A stretch of 64,000 nt of DNA from Terrimicrobium sacchariphilum (GTDB taxonomy: Bacteria; Verrucomicrobiota; Verrucomicrobiia; Chthoniobacterales; Terrimicrobiaceae). Shown piece after piece: positions 1 to 8,271 of the stretch. Every line of letters starts with the position of its first letter. Within the stretch, counting starts at the first letter, position 1. The stretch lies in contig NZ_BDCO01000002.1 of NCBI RefSeq assembly GCF_001613545.1, positions 1 to 64,000 of the forward strand. The letters are read 5' to 3'. The notes beneath the pieces are model-generated. The model did no database searches. It was not told where the DNA came from and saw only the letters and a list, made by a program, of their open reading frames with translations. Both the position numbers and the translations under genes were made by a program.

Positions 1-455
1 AACATCTGTTGAATGTGTGTTTTGCTGATAAAAAACGTTCTGAATTTTGCCTTAAACCGGCAAACCAGAATCAGACTTTCAAATATCATCGCTCAGTGAA
101 CCTTCCGGCTCTGAGACTTGTTTTTCCGAACCGACTTGTGATCGGACGGGTTGGCGAGAATATCTCATTCGCTTTCGGAGTCAACTGTTTCTGAAAAGTT
201 TTTTAAGTTTTTCAGGAACCGCTGTCGGCACTAAAGCCAGACTCTTTTGCGGTCAGCTTCGGTCCGGAGACCTTGCTGGCAGCTCCATTTGGAACTGCTG
301 AGAACTTCTGCCCTGCCGGACTTTCGTGCGGCGGGATGAGCAACCTAGTAAAACCACGCAAAAGGTCAACCACCCTTTTTGAAAAATTTCATAATCCTGG
401 CGGATTCAGCCCGCACTTGTATAGACACATCCCGCCGCCAGCCCTGATAAACAAA
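1..455. other. Intergenic region with no convincing gene
   Basis: I see no supportable gene here. The one forward open frame near the left edge (61 codons from base 9) has no recognisable domain, an amino-acid mix unlike its neighbours and no ribosome-binding site. The stretch is visibly richer in A and T than the rest of the window. It holds an 11-bp perfect inverted repeat (328-338 against 428-438) and a small A-rich/T-rich stem (360-365 against 374-379). It may be the end of an upstream transcription unit or the control region of a gene to the left. Confidence 0.5.
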
Positions 456-480
456 GGGGCCGCACGATTCGTGCGGCCCC
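456..480 (-). terminator. Intrinsic terminator of gnd
   Basis: The sequence forms a perfect GC-rich stem of at least 10 bp (456-465 with 471-480, five-base loop). Read on the minus strand it is followed at once by a T-rich tract (TTTGTTTAT). It lies 48 bp past the gnd stop codon, so it is a textbook rho-independent terminator for that gene. Confidence 0.85.
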
Positions 481-528
481 TGGAGATTTCCGAAAAGAAT
501 TTTCGGGCGACGGAATTTTCCGCCGGTT

Positions 529-1956
529 TTACTGCTTATCGGCGAACCACTCCGTATGGAAGAATTCCCCGGCGGGTTTGTCGACGCGCTCGTAGGTGTG
601 AGCGCCGAAGTAGTCGCGCTGCGCCTGGAGCAGGTTGGCGGGCAAACGGGCCGAGCGATAGCTGTCGTAGTAGCTGAGCGCGGCGGAGAAGGCCGGAGCA
701 GCCACTCCGTACCCGATGGCAGTCTGCACGGCGTAGCGCCAGTGGGCCTGCGTCTTTGCAATGATGTCGGTGAAGTACGGGTCGAGGATGAGGTTCTTCA
801 GCGCGGGATTGCGGCGATAGGCCTCGGTGATGCGATTGAGGAACTGCGCCCGGATGATGCAACCGCCACGCCAGATGGAGGCGATGTCGCCGAAGTTCAG
901 ATTCCAGTCGTACAGCTTCGCGGCGACGCCGAGTTGGACGAAGCCTTGGGCGTAGCTGATGATCTTGCTCGCGTAGAGGGCGTCGCGTACGGCGTCGATG
1001 AGCTCCTGACGGTCGCCGGTGAAAGGCTTCACCTCCGGGGCGGGGAGGGTGGCCGAGGCCTCAACGCGCTCGTCCTTGAGCGAGCTGAGGATGCGGGCCT
1101 CGACGGCGCTGCTGATGACGGAGAGCGGCACGCCGAGTTCCACGGCATGGCCGACGGTCCACTTGCCCGTGCCCTTCTGGCCGGCCTTGTCGAGGATGAC
1201 GTCGACGAGCGGCTTGCCCGTCTCGGGATCGACCTTGGTAAAGATGTGCTCGGTGATCTCGATGAGGAAGGAATTCAGCACGCCGCTGTTCCATTCCTTG
1301 AAAATGGCGTGAAACTCCGCCGCGCTGAGATTCAGGGCCGCCTTGAGAATCGCATAGGCCTCGCAGATGAGCTGCATGTCGCCGTACTCGATGCCATTGT
1401 GCACCATCTTCACGTAATGACCGGCGCCATCGGGTCCCATGTGGCGGCAGCAGGCCTCGCCCTCGGCGACGGCCGCGATCTTTGTGTAGATGGGGGCGAT
1501 CGCCTCCCATCCTTCCTTGGAACCGCCGGGCATGATGGACGGGCCCTTGAGAGCGCCTTCCTCACCGCCGCTGACGCCGACGCCAAAGAAATGAATGCCC
1601 TTTTCCTTGAGATATTTTTCGCGGCGCTGGGTGTCGGTCCAAAGCGAGTTGCCGCCGTCGATGATGATGTCGCCCGGCTCGAGGAGCGGGATGAGCTGCT
1701 CGATCACGGCATCCACCGGGGCGCCAGCCTTCACCATGATCTGGGCTTTGCGCGGACGGGCCAGCGAGGAGACGAATTCCTCAAGCGTACGGGTCGGGAC
1801 GATGTTCTTCCCCTTCGCACGGCCAGCGGCGAATTTTTCCGTGACCGCCGTCGTCCGATTATAGACGCTAACGCGAAAGCCCTTGCTTTCCATGTTGAGA
1901 ACGAGATTCTCGCCCATGACGGCGAGGCCGATTAACCCGATATCGCTTTGACTCAT
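529..1956 (-). CDS. gnd: 6-phosphogluconate dehydrogenase, decarboxylating
   Basis: This cytosolic enzyme of the oxidative pentose phosphate pathway converts 6-phosphogluconate and NADP+ to ribulose 5-phosphate, CO2 and NADPH. The 475-aa length matches the long (E. coli-type, 468 aa) family. The N-terminal Rossmann motif [11 protein letters not shown] spans residues 7-17. The substrate-binding signature [19 protein letters not shown] carries the expected catalytic lysine at K183, and GPSIMPGG precedes it at residues 138-145. The all-helical C-terminal half ([11 protein letters not shown], then the long dimer region) is complete. The ATG start has no Shine-Dalgarno sequence. The gene is transcribed alone, away from pgsA, and ends in a strong terminator. 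Confidence 0.97.
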   Translation of the reverse strand: MSQSDIGLIGLAVMGENLVLNMESKGFRVSVYNRTTAVTEKFAAGRAKGKNIVPTRTLEEFVSSLARPRKAQIMVKAGAPVDAVIEQLIPLLEPGDIIIDGGNSLWTDTQRREKYLKEKGIHFFGVGVSGGEEGALKGPSIMPGGSKEGWEAIAPIYTKIAAVAEGEACCRHMGPDGAGHYVKMVHNGIEYGDMQLICEAYAILKAALNLSAAEFHAIFKEWNSGVLNSFLIEITEHIFTKVDPETGKPLVDVILDKAGQKGTGKWTVGHAVELGVPLSVISSAVEARILSSLKDERVEASATLPAPEVKPFTGDRQELIDAVRDALYASKIISYAQGFVQLGVAAKLYDWNLNFGDIASIWRGGCIIRAQFLNRITEAYRRNPALKNLILDPYFTDIIAKTQAHWRYAVQTAIGYGVAAPAFSAALSYYDSYRSARLPANLLQAQRDYFGAHTYERVDKPAGEFFHTEWFADKQ

Positions 1957-2021
1957 GAAATAAAAAGTGAGCCGTCCACGCTACCTCACGCGTGTTGGAC
2001 GGTCTAGGCAATCTTTCCCCG

Positions 2022-2591
2022 ATGAATCTGCCCAACCTGCTGACCATTTTCCGACTGATCCTCGCCGGCTTTTTCGTCCTGGCGCTGTCGACGAGCTGGC
2101 CGTGTTCACACACGGTCGCGCTTGCCCTTTTCCTCGTGGCTACGGCCACGGACTACCTGGACGGGGTCATCGCTCGTAAGTACAACCTCATCACGGATTT
2201 CGGAAAGCTCATGGACCCCCTGGCGGATAAAATCCTCACCGCCTCGGCTTTCATCTGCCTCATCACCTACGGCTACATCCCGGCCTGGGCCGTTATCATC
2301 ATCATCAGCCGCGAGTTTCTCATCACCGGCCTCCGTCTGCTGGCCAGCTCCAAGGGGATCGTCCTGCCAGCCGAGAAGCTCGGAAAGCACAAGACCGCCT
2401 GGCAGATGATCACGATCATCTACTTCCTGCTCCTGCTGGCCAGCGTGGAGTGGAGCATCAAAATCCCGCTGCTGACCGGTGCCGCGGCACAAATTCTCGG
2501 CGATTTGCTCATTGCCGTCACCGTGGCGCTGACCGTCTACTCTGGCGCGGCCTATTTCTGGAAAAACCGTCGGCTGATTGCCGCGAGCTAG
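2022..2591 (+). CDS. pgsA: CDP-diacylglycerol-glycerol-3-phosphate 3-phosphatidyltransferase
   Basis: PgsA makes phosphatidylglycerophosphate from CDP-diacylglycerol and glycerol 3-phosphate, the committed step to phosphatidylglycerol and cardiolipin, in the inner membrane. The CDP-alcohol phosphotransferase signature is complete: DYLDGVIAR, then GKLMDPLADK, giving D-G-x2-A-R-x8-G-x3-D-x3-D. Several hydrophobic segments follow, the last near the C terminus. I chose the ATG at 2022 because MNLPNLLTIFRL is the usual family N terminus; an in-frame GTG at 1992 would add ten atypical residues. That gives 189 aa, close to the usual 180-190. No Shine-Dalgarno sequence is visible. It diverges from gnd. 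Confidence 0.93.
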   Translation: MNLPNLLTIFRLILAGFFVLALSTSWPCSHTVALALFLVATATDYLDGVIARKYNLITDFGKLMDPLADKILTASAFICLITYGYIPAWAVIIIISREFLITGLRLLASSKGIVLPAEKLGKHKTAWQMITIIYFLLLLASVEWSIKIPLLTGAAAQILGDLLIAVTVALTVYSGAAYFWKNRRLIAAS

Positions 2592-2768
2592 CAATCAGGC
2601 AATACATATTCCCTCGAATCGCGGCGAGCGCCTGGGACGAACCCGTTTGGGAGGAATATTTTTCGCATCGGATTGAAATATCTCCGGTGTTTCCCGAGTT
2701 CAGCCAAAGAAGGCCCCAATTTCCCGAGCTTGCGCCTGCGGGGGAAGGTACTATTTTAGCGCAATTCC

Positions 2769-3515
2769 ATGAAAACCGCTGTTGCGACGTTGGCGTCGTT
2801 TGCCGTTGCTGGCTCCGTGCTGGCCCAGGATGCTGCCTTGACCCCCGGGGGACCGGGTCCAAAGTCGGCGACGCTTTGGCAGATGGCCGTCTCGGGCGGA
2901 CCCATGATGATCCCGCTGGGCATCCTGTCAGTCATCACCGTGATGCTGATCATCGTTTTCTTCTTTTCAGCCCGGCGGGGAGCAATGGTGTCGGGCCGGT
3001 TCATGCATACGGCGGATGCCTTGATCCGCAAGCGGGATTACCTCGGGCTGCTGGCGATCTCCAACCGGCACAATGAAGGCGTGGCCCGCGTGATGCGGCG
3101 CACGATGGACTTTCTGACGAAGAACCCGAAAGCAACCCTCGAGGAGGCTCGTGAGATCGCAATGACCGAGGGCACCCGGCAGGCCAGCGCCCTGAATCAA
3201 CAGGTGGCCCTGCTGGCCGACATCGGCACGATCGCTCCCATGCTCGGGCTGCTCGGCACCGTGATCGGCATCGTACAGTCCTTTGGCGTGATCGCGATCG
3301 ACGCAGCGGCGCAACGCCCGACAATGCTGGCGCATGGCATCGGCGAGGCGCTCATCGCCACGGCCACTGGCCTGCTGGTAGGTATCCCGGCGATGGCGGC
3401 ATATGCATTTTACCGCGGACGCGTGCAGGGGGCTATCTCCGAGCTGGAGGGTGCCACGACGCACCTGATGGCGCTGATGAGTGCGAGCGGTTACAAGGGC
3501 TCTGACCGACTGTGA
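2769..3515 (+). CDS. exbB: MotA/TolQ/ExbB-type proton channel protein
   Basis: This is an inner-membrane stator subunit that, with an ExbD/TolR partner, uses the proton motive force to do work in the envelope. The 248-aa protein starts with a hydrophobic, signal-like segment ending near AQ20. Three membrane spans follow, at about 44-66, 155-177 and 193-215. The conserved cytoplasmic loop and the family core APMLGLLGTVIG (about 156-167) and the GIGEALIATATGLLVGIPA region are intact. A cleaved N-terminal signal plus three spans is common in ExbB/TolQ proteins outside the enterics. It is first in an operon and overlaps exbD by 4 bp (GTGA). ExbB or TolQ cannot be decided from sequence alone. Confidence 0.88.
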   Translation: MKTAVATLASFAVAGSVLAQDAALTPGGPGPKSATLWQMAVSGGPMMIPLGILSVITVMLIIVFFFSARRGAMVSGRFMHTADALIRKRDYLGLLAISNRHNEGVARVMRRTMDFLTKNPKATLEEAREIAMTEGTRQASALNQQVALLADIGTIAPMLGLLGTVIGIVQSFGVIAIDAAAQRPTMLAHGIGEALIATATGLLVGIPAMAAYAFYRGRVQGAISELEGATTHLMALMSASGYKGSDRL

Positions 3516-3925
3516 ACTTTCGCTCCCATACCGCGCCCGAGCGCGTGGTGTTCCAGATTGCCCCATTTGTGGACATTCTGCTGTTTCTCCTCGTGTTCTT
3601 CATTCTCACGTGGAACTTCGCCCGCAATGAGGCCGAGCTGGATGTGAAGGTGCCTGCCGCCCGCGAGGGCAAGGAAAACCGCCGCCCGGTCGGCGAGGTG
3701 ATTCTCAACGTCCGGCGCGATGGTTCCATCGTGATGAACCGCCGCTCGATGACGCCCGCGGAGTTGCAGGAAACCCTGGCCCGCATCGCCCAGCTCTACC
3801 CGGATCAGGCCGTCGTCCTGCGGGGTGACCAGAATGTCGACTACAAGTATGTGGTCGACGTGCTCGACATCTGCCGCGCTGCCAATATCTGGAACGTGGC
3901 CTTTGCCACGAGCAAGCCGGATTGA
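3512..3925 (+). CDS. exbD: ExbD/TolR-family biopolymer transport protein
   Basis: This single-span partner of the ExbB-like channel is 137 aa. A short cytoplasmic N terminus precedes one membrane helix (about 17-36, APFVDILLFLLVFFIL). That helix contains the protonatable aspartate D21 that defines the family. The periplasmic domain ends with the typical VVLRGDQNVDYKYVVDVLD segment. The start is GTG within GTGA, so translation is probably coupled to exbB. Its stop codon overlaps the next ATG (TGATG). No TonB or TolA gene is adjacent; the next gene is a large TPR protein that may take the place of the energised partner. Confidence 0.88.
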   Translation: MNFRSHTAPERVVFQIAPFVDILLFLLVFFILTWNFARNEAELDVKVPAAREGKENRRPVGEVILNVRRDGSIVMNRRSMTPAELQETLARIAQLYPDQAVVLRGDQNVDYKYVVDVLDICRAANIWNVAFATSKPD

Positions 3926-6705
3926 TGAAAGGTTCGCTCACCCTTTCGCTGCTCGGCAGCGCAGCGTGCGTCTGTACGCTGATGGCACAGGAGCCCGAGG
4001 TGCGTCGCGCGATCCCGGTGATCCGGGGGGAACAGGGGTCTGATTTCGATTACCAGAATCCTTCATGGATGAACCACGTCACGCCAACCCCGGCGCAGAC
4101 TCCCACTCCCACACCGGTCCCCGCACCGACCGTCGACCCACGAAACTTCGCGCCGGAGCCGGGCTTCACGCCCTTTCGCCCTCAGGGCCGCGTCACCGTA
4201 AGTCCCACACCAGAGAGCGGATGGCAGCGCATGCCTGCAGACGCTCCAGCCTCGACCCCGGTACGCGTGGCGACGCCGATCCCGATCGAGCGCCCAGCCC
4301 GGCCAACAACACCGGTGCCCGTGGCCACGCCGATCCCGATCCGCCGTGCGGAACCTGTGCAGCGCATGGAACCGATCCCGACCGCGACGCCAGCGGTGAT
4401 TCCCACTGCAACGCCAGCCGCCGCCGTGGCGGTGCCGACGCCGGACGAGGATGGGATCATTCGTCTCTCTCCCGCCGCACCTGCCGCCGACACCACGGCA
4501 GACGACCTGAACCGCGCCAATGCCGTCTACGCCCGCAAGATGTACGACTACGCAGTGGCGGAGTATGAGAGATTCCTCATCGCCCATCCGACTGCCACCC
4601 AGCGTGACCAAGCGCTCTTTCGTCTCGGAGAAAGCCATCGGCTGCTCGGCAATGAAGCGTCCGCCCGCGATGCCTACCAGCGGCTGGTGACGCAGTTCCA
4701 GACCGGCGAATTCGTCGGGGCGGGTGCATTTCGACTGGGAGAGTATCTTTTTGCCGATCGGATGTACGAGCAGGCCCTCAAGCAATTCCAGACCGCGGCC
4801 TCGCAGGCCACCAGTCCCGAGGTAAAGCTCTCGGCAAAGTACCAGCAGGCCCGCTGCCTGGAGAAGCTCAAGCGTACAGACGACGCGGTGAGCGTGTACC
4901 AGGAAGTGGCCGACGTCACGAAGGACAATCCCTATCGCGACTACGCCCGGCTCTCCCTCGCCGAGGTGAATGCCAACGCCGGGAATAAAAAGGAGGCGCT
5001 GGAGGCATTTGCCAAGCTTGCCGCCGATCCCGGGCCCTCCGCCATGCGCGCCGAGGCTGCGGTAAAGGCCGCCGCGATCGCGGCCGAACTGGGTGACCAG
5101 AAACGCGCCGCCTCGCTCTTCGACGCCGCGCTAGCGCTACCCGATCTGGGCGACTGGAAGGCGATCGCCGTGCTTGGCGCGATGCGCACATTTTATACGA
5201 CGGGGAACTACCAGAAGGTCACCTCGCTGAAAGACAAGTACCTCGATGGCCTCCCGGAAGATACCCGCGCCGAGGCCCTGCTGCTGGCGGCGAACTCCTA
5301 CCGCCAGCTCGGTAACGCACAGTCTGCACAGACCGTGTACAACCAGCTCATCACCCAATACCCCGAGGCGGCACAGGCGCAGGACGCGAGGTTCCAGAAA
5401 CTCGTGAGCATGTACCAGCTCGAGGACCCGGCACTGCTCACGGAGGTCGATAACTTCCTGCAGGTGAGCAAAGACCCGAAGCAGCGGGCGCAGGCCCAGT
5501 TGCTCAAGGCCGAGGCGCTTTTCAAGAAGCAGGACTACGGCGCCGCCGCCCCGCTGTACAATCAGGTACTCGCCTCCAGTCTCGATGCCGACATCAAGGG
5601 CAAGGCGATGATGAAACTCGGGTGGTGCCTGGGCAAGACGGGGCAGTATTCCCCGGCAGCCCAAGTCTACACAAGCTACCTCCAGCAGTTCCCAAAGGGT
5701 TCTTCCGCGCTCAACGCGACGATCCAGCGCGGGCTAGCGCTGCAGGAACTGAAGGACTACCCCGGCGCGCTGAAAGACTTCAACTCTGTCATCGACAACA
5801 ACAAGGAGGCCAAGGAGCGTGAACTCGCTCTCCAGCAAAAGGCCCTCATTGAGGGCCAGCAGCAGGACTACAAGGCGATGACCGCGACCTTCAAACAGCT
5901 CCTCGCGGAATATCCGAAGACCTCGGCCGCCGGGCAGGCAAATTTCTGGATCGGCTGGGCCGCGTATGAAAACAAGGATTACGCGGGAGCCATCCCGAGC
6001 CTGGATGCCGCACGCAAGCTCGACCCGCAATACGCCGACCGCGCCACGCTACGGATCATTCTTTCCTACTACTACCAGCAGAATACCGACGCCCTGAAGC
6101 AGGCGCTGAAAGAAAATCCCAAGGTGCAGGTACCTGCCGAGATCAACCGCTGGCTGGGCCGCAAGAGCTTTGAGGAGGGTGACTACGCCACCGCCGAGCG
6201 CAATCTCCTCCCGGTCGTGACGGAGGGCAAGACGGCGGAACCGGACGCACTCATCGAGTTGGCGGAGGCGCAGATCCGCCTCAGCAAAGCCAGCGCGGCA
6301 TCGCCGCATGTGGCGAATTACCTCAAGGTCGCACGTGATCCCGCCAGCCGTGCACGAGGGTTGATCGCCCAGGGCCGGATCGCCCTCGCGGCAAAGCAAT
6401 ATGACGAAGCCCAGCGCCTTGACGAGGAGGCTCTGCTCCTACAACCGGAAGGCTCCTACAATGCCGACGCCCGCATGCTCTCCGGCGAGATTTCCATGAG
6501 CAAAGGCGATTACGATGGCGCGGCGCGCGCCTTCCTGAGCCTGGCGGTGCTATACAACGATCCTGCCGTCACGCCCCGCGCGCTCGAACTCGCCGCCGAG
6601 GCTTACCGCAAGGCTGGCAATACCTTCGAAGCCGAGAAAGCCACGAAGGAATTGCGCGAACGCTTTCCTGATTTCAAAAAATCCGCCAAACTGACGAAGG
6701 AATGA
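3925..6705 (+). CDS. Large periplasmic TPR protein with proline-rich linker (Exb/Tol-associated)
   Basis: This 926-aa protein has a signal peptide (about 1-22, ending LMAQEP). A disordered Pro/Thr/Val-rich stretch follows (about 50-172, TPTPTPVPAPT and similar), then about 750 residues of tandem tetratricopeptide repeats. Those contain typical phrases such as LFRLGESHRLLGN and AMMKLGWCLGKTGQY. It shares TGATG with exbD and ATGA with the next gene, so it is clearly part of the same transcript. Family knowledge: TPR proteins often accompany ExbB/ExbD or TolQ/R in Bacteroidota, Planctomycetota and Verrucomicrobiota. Inference: the Pro-rich linker could cross peptidoglycan so that the TPR domain scaffolds an outer-membrane complex. 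There is no TonB box or TonB C-terminal domain. No enzymatic motif is seen. Confidence 0.75.
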   Translation: MKGSLTLSLLGSAACVCTLMAQEPEVRRAIPVIRGEQGSDFDYQNPSWMNHVTPTPAQTPTPTPVPAPTVDPRNFAPEPGFTPFRPQGRVTVSPTPESGWQRMPADAPASTPVRVATPIPIERPARPTTPVPVATPIPIRRAEPVQRMEPIPTATPAVIPTATPAAAVAVPTPDEDGIIRLSPAAPAADTTADDLNRANAVYARKMYDYAVAEYERFLIAHPTATQRDQALFRLGESHRLLGNEASARDAYQRLVTQFQTGEFVGAGAFRLGEYLFADRMYEQALKQFQTAASQATSPEVKLSAKYQQARCLEKLKRTDDAVSVYQEVADVTKDNPYRDYARLSLAEVNANAGNKKEALEAFAKLAADPGPSAMRAEAAVKAAAIAAELGDQKRAASLFDAALALPDLGDWKAIAVLGAMRTFYTTGNYQKVTSLKDKYLDGLPEDTRAEALLLAANSYRQLGNAQSAQTVYNQLITQYPEAAQAQDARFQKLVSMYQLEDPALLTEVDNFLQVSKDPKQRAQAQLLKAEALFKKQDYGAAAPLYNQVLASSLDADIKGKAMMKLGWCLGKTGQYSPAAQVYTSYLQQFPKGSSALNATIQRGLALQELKDYPGALKDFNSVIDNNKEAKERELALQQKALIEGQQQDYKAMTATFKQLLAEYPKTSAAGQANFWIGWAAYENKDYAGAIPSLDAARKLDPQYADRATLRIILSYYYQQNTDALKQALKENPKVQVPAEINRWLGRKSFEEGDYATAERNLLPVVTEGKTAEPDALIELAEAQIRLSKASAASPHVANYLKVARDPASRARGLIAQGRIALAAKQYDEAQRLDEEALLLQPEGSYNADARMLSGEISMSKGDYDGAARAFLSLAVLYNDPAVTPRALELAAEAYRKAGNTFEAEKATKELRERFPDFKKSAKLTKE
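4267..4341 (+). repeat. 54-bp-period direct repeat coding for the Pro-rich linker
   Basis: A 21-bp unit at 4267-4287 recurs at 4321-4341 with one mismatch, a spacing of exactly 54 bp (18 codons). Both copies encode VATPIPI. It sits inside the proline-rich linker of the TPR protein and indicates growth of the linker by tandem duplication. Confidence 0.7.
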
Positions 6706-7244
6706 AAGCATGCATGCTCCTCCTGCTGATCGCCTGCACGGCGATGCTGCAGGCCGCCGACCCAACGCCTGCGGGATCGACGGCTGAGTTGAAGGCGATC
6801 AAGGGCTCCGTCCAGCTGCCAAGCGGCTGGTTCCTGCATGAGGAAGGCGAAGACGGCCTGAGCGTCTACCAGATCACGCGCGAAAAGGTGGAATCGGAGA
6901 ATGATCCGTTCACTGCCGGCCTCATCATCAGCGTCACGACCAAGGTGCCCGATCGCAACAGCATGAAGCCGAGCGAGTACGCGGCAGAACTCCTTTCCTC
7001 AACGCAGGACGAAGGCGGCGGCGAGTTGAAAAAGACAACCGAGGGCGATTACATCGTCTATCGCGCAGAGTACAAGATCGAGGCCGACTCAGGGAATGTC
7101 GAGGTGATCAATCTCGCCAAGGCCAACGACAAGACGGGCACGCTGTATTTCCTCACCTGGCAGGCTCCGATGGCCGAAGAGGCGAAAATGGGTCCGCTCC
7201 GCGAGGAGATATTCAAATCGCTCAAGCTGGACCCGACCTACTGA
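6702..7244 (+). CDS. Secreted protein of unknown function
   Basis: I do not recognise the family. The 180-aa product has a signal peptide (about 1-18, MLLLLIACTAMLQAADP), followed by a compact soluble domain. That domain has a PSGW motif at about 38-41 and ends in a helix, REEIFKSLKLDPTY. The layout (short N-terminal strand with PSGW, mixed alpha/beta body, final amphipathic helix) resembles small PsbP/DcrB-like periplasmic proteins, but that is only a resemblance. It overlaps the TPR gene by ATGA and is followed at once by purU. It is therefore probably a fourth envelope component of the Exb operon. Confidence 0.6.
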   Translation: MKACMLLLLIACTAMLQAADPTPAGSTAELKAIKGSVQLPSGWFLHEEGEDGLSVYQITREKVESENDPFTAGLIISVTTKVPDRNSMKPSEYAAELLSSTQDEGGGELKKTTEGDYIVYRAEYKIEADSGNVEVINLAKANDKTGTLYFLTWQAPMAEEAKMGPLREEIFKSLKLDPTY

Positions 7245-8096
7245 GTGGCCACGACCATTCTCAAGCTCAACTGCCCCGACGCCGTGGGCGTGCTGGCGCG
7301 CATCACCGGGCGCATTGCGGCCGAGGGCGGTAACCTGCTCGAGGTCAGCCAGTACACGGATAAAACGAGCGGGTGGTTCTTTGCTCGCGCCGCAGTGGAA
7401 GCCGGCGACTCTGCGTGGAGCCCGGAAAAGTTTGAGTCCTCCTTTGCCCAGCTGGCGGCGGAACTCAACGCCTCCTGGACGATGCGCCCGGCCGACCGCA
7501 AGCGACGCACCGCCATCCTGGTCAGCAAGCAGGATCATTGCCTCGTCGACCTCCTCTGGCGCTGGCGCTCCGGAGAGCTCGGCCTGGAGATCCCCGTCGT
7601 GATTTCCAACCATCCAGACTGCCGCCCGCTGGTCGAACGCGAGGGCATTCCCTACGAGCACGTCGATTTCTGCGACGACAAGGACGCAGCATTTCAGCGG
7701 GTGGGGGAGATCCTCCGCGCGAATGACGTTGAGCTGGCGGTATTGGCGCGGTTCATGCAGGTACTGCCCGGATGGCTGTGCCGGGAATACGACGCGCGGG
7801 TCATCAATATCCATCATTCCTTCCTGCCAGCGTTCGTGGGAGCCAATCCCTACAAGCGGGCCTTCGAACGCGGCGTGAAGCTCATCGGTGCGACTTGCCA
7901 TTACGCGACGGAGGACCTCGACGCCGGTCCGATCATCGAGCAGGAGGTCGCTCGTGTGGAGCATTACCACGATCCCGATGATCTGGTACGCCTTGGCCGC
8001 GATTGCGAACGTCTCGCCCTCGCGCGAGGTGTCCGCTACCATGTCGAAGATCGAGTCCTCGTTCACGGCGCCAAGGCGATCGTTTTCCGGGATTAG
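7245..8096 (+). CDS. purU: Formyltetrahydrofolate deformylase
   Basis: PurU hydrolyses 10-formyltetrahydrofolate to formate and tetrahydrofolate, balancing one-carbon pools and feeding formate to PurT. The 283-aa length matches the family (E. coli 280). Residues 1-80 form an ACT-type regulatory domain (NCPDAVGVLARITG). Residues 88-283 are the formyltransferase-fold catalytic domain, with the N188-x-H190 pair in VINIHHSFLPAF and the catalytic D226 in EDLDAGPIIEQ. The HH pair at 190-191 is typical of PurU rather than of PurN (HPS). Translation starts at a GTG directly after the stop of the previous gene. Its place at the end of an energy-transduction operon is unusual and may only reflect co-transcription. 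Confidence 0.93.
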   Translation: MATTILKLNCPDAVGVLARITGRIAAEGGNLLEVSQYTDKTSGWFFARAAVEAGDSAWSPEKFESSFAQLAAELNASWTMRPADRKRRTAILVSKQDHCLVDLLWRWRSGELGLEIPVVISNHPDCRPLVEREGIPYEHVDFCDDKDAAFQRVGEILRANDVELAVLARFMQVLPGWLCREYDARVINIHHSFLPAFVGANPYKRAFERGVKLIGATCHYATEDLDAGPIIEQEVARVEHYHDPDDLVRLGRDCERLALARGVRYHVEDRVLVHGAKAIVFRD

Positions 8097-8194
8097 TCAC
8101 GCGTCAGAAACAGGACCGGTCCCCCTTTTTTGAAAAAGCTATTCCAAAGTCCTCCCGGGAGGTTCTTTCCCCTAAACTGCCCGTTTTCGTCCTT

Positions 8195-8222
8195 TTGAGT
8201 CTGTTTTTCTGTGAAATATTAG
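8195..8222 (+). promoter_or_regulatory. Possible sigma70-type promoter of the dehydrogenase gene
   Basis: TTGAGT (8195-8200) and TATTAG (8217-8222) are 16 bp apart in an AT-rich stretch of a 175-bp gap. They lie 50 bp upstream of the next ATG. Each matches 4 of 6 consensus bases. A short palindrome CAGAT-A-ATCTG (about 8254-8264) lies just before the start codon and could bind a regulator. Both are pattern matches only. Confidence 0.3.
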
Positions 8223-8271
8223 AAAATCTTCTTTAAGACAGAAATATTCGGACAGATAATCTGGGGAAAAT

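Noticed and set aside
9-194. Short forward open frame at the left edge
   Set aside because: No domain, no ribosome-binding site and residue use unlike real genes here; it probably arises by chance in AT-rich DNA.
556-1935. Long open frame antisense to gnd
   Set aside because: It lies exactly opposite a certain gene. GC-rich codon bias opens the antisense frame, and the protein has no recognisable feature.
8113-8131. GGACCGGTCC followed by CCC and six T as a purU terminator
   Set aside because: The palindrome has no room for a loop; only about 3 bp could pair, too weak for an intrinsic terminator.
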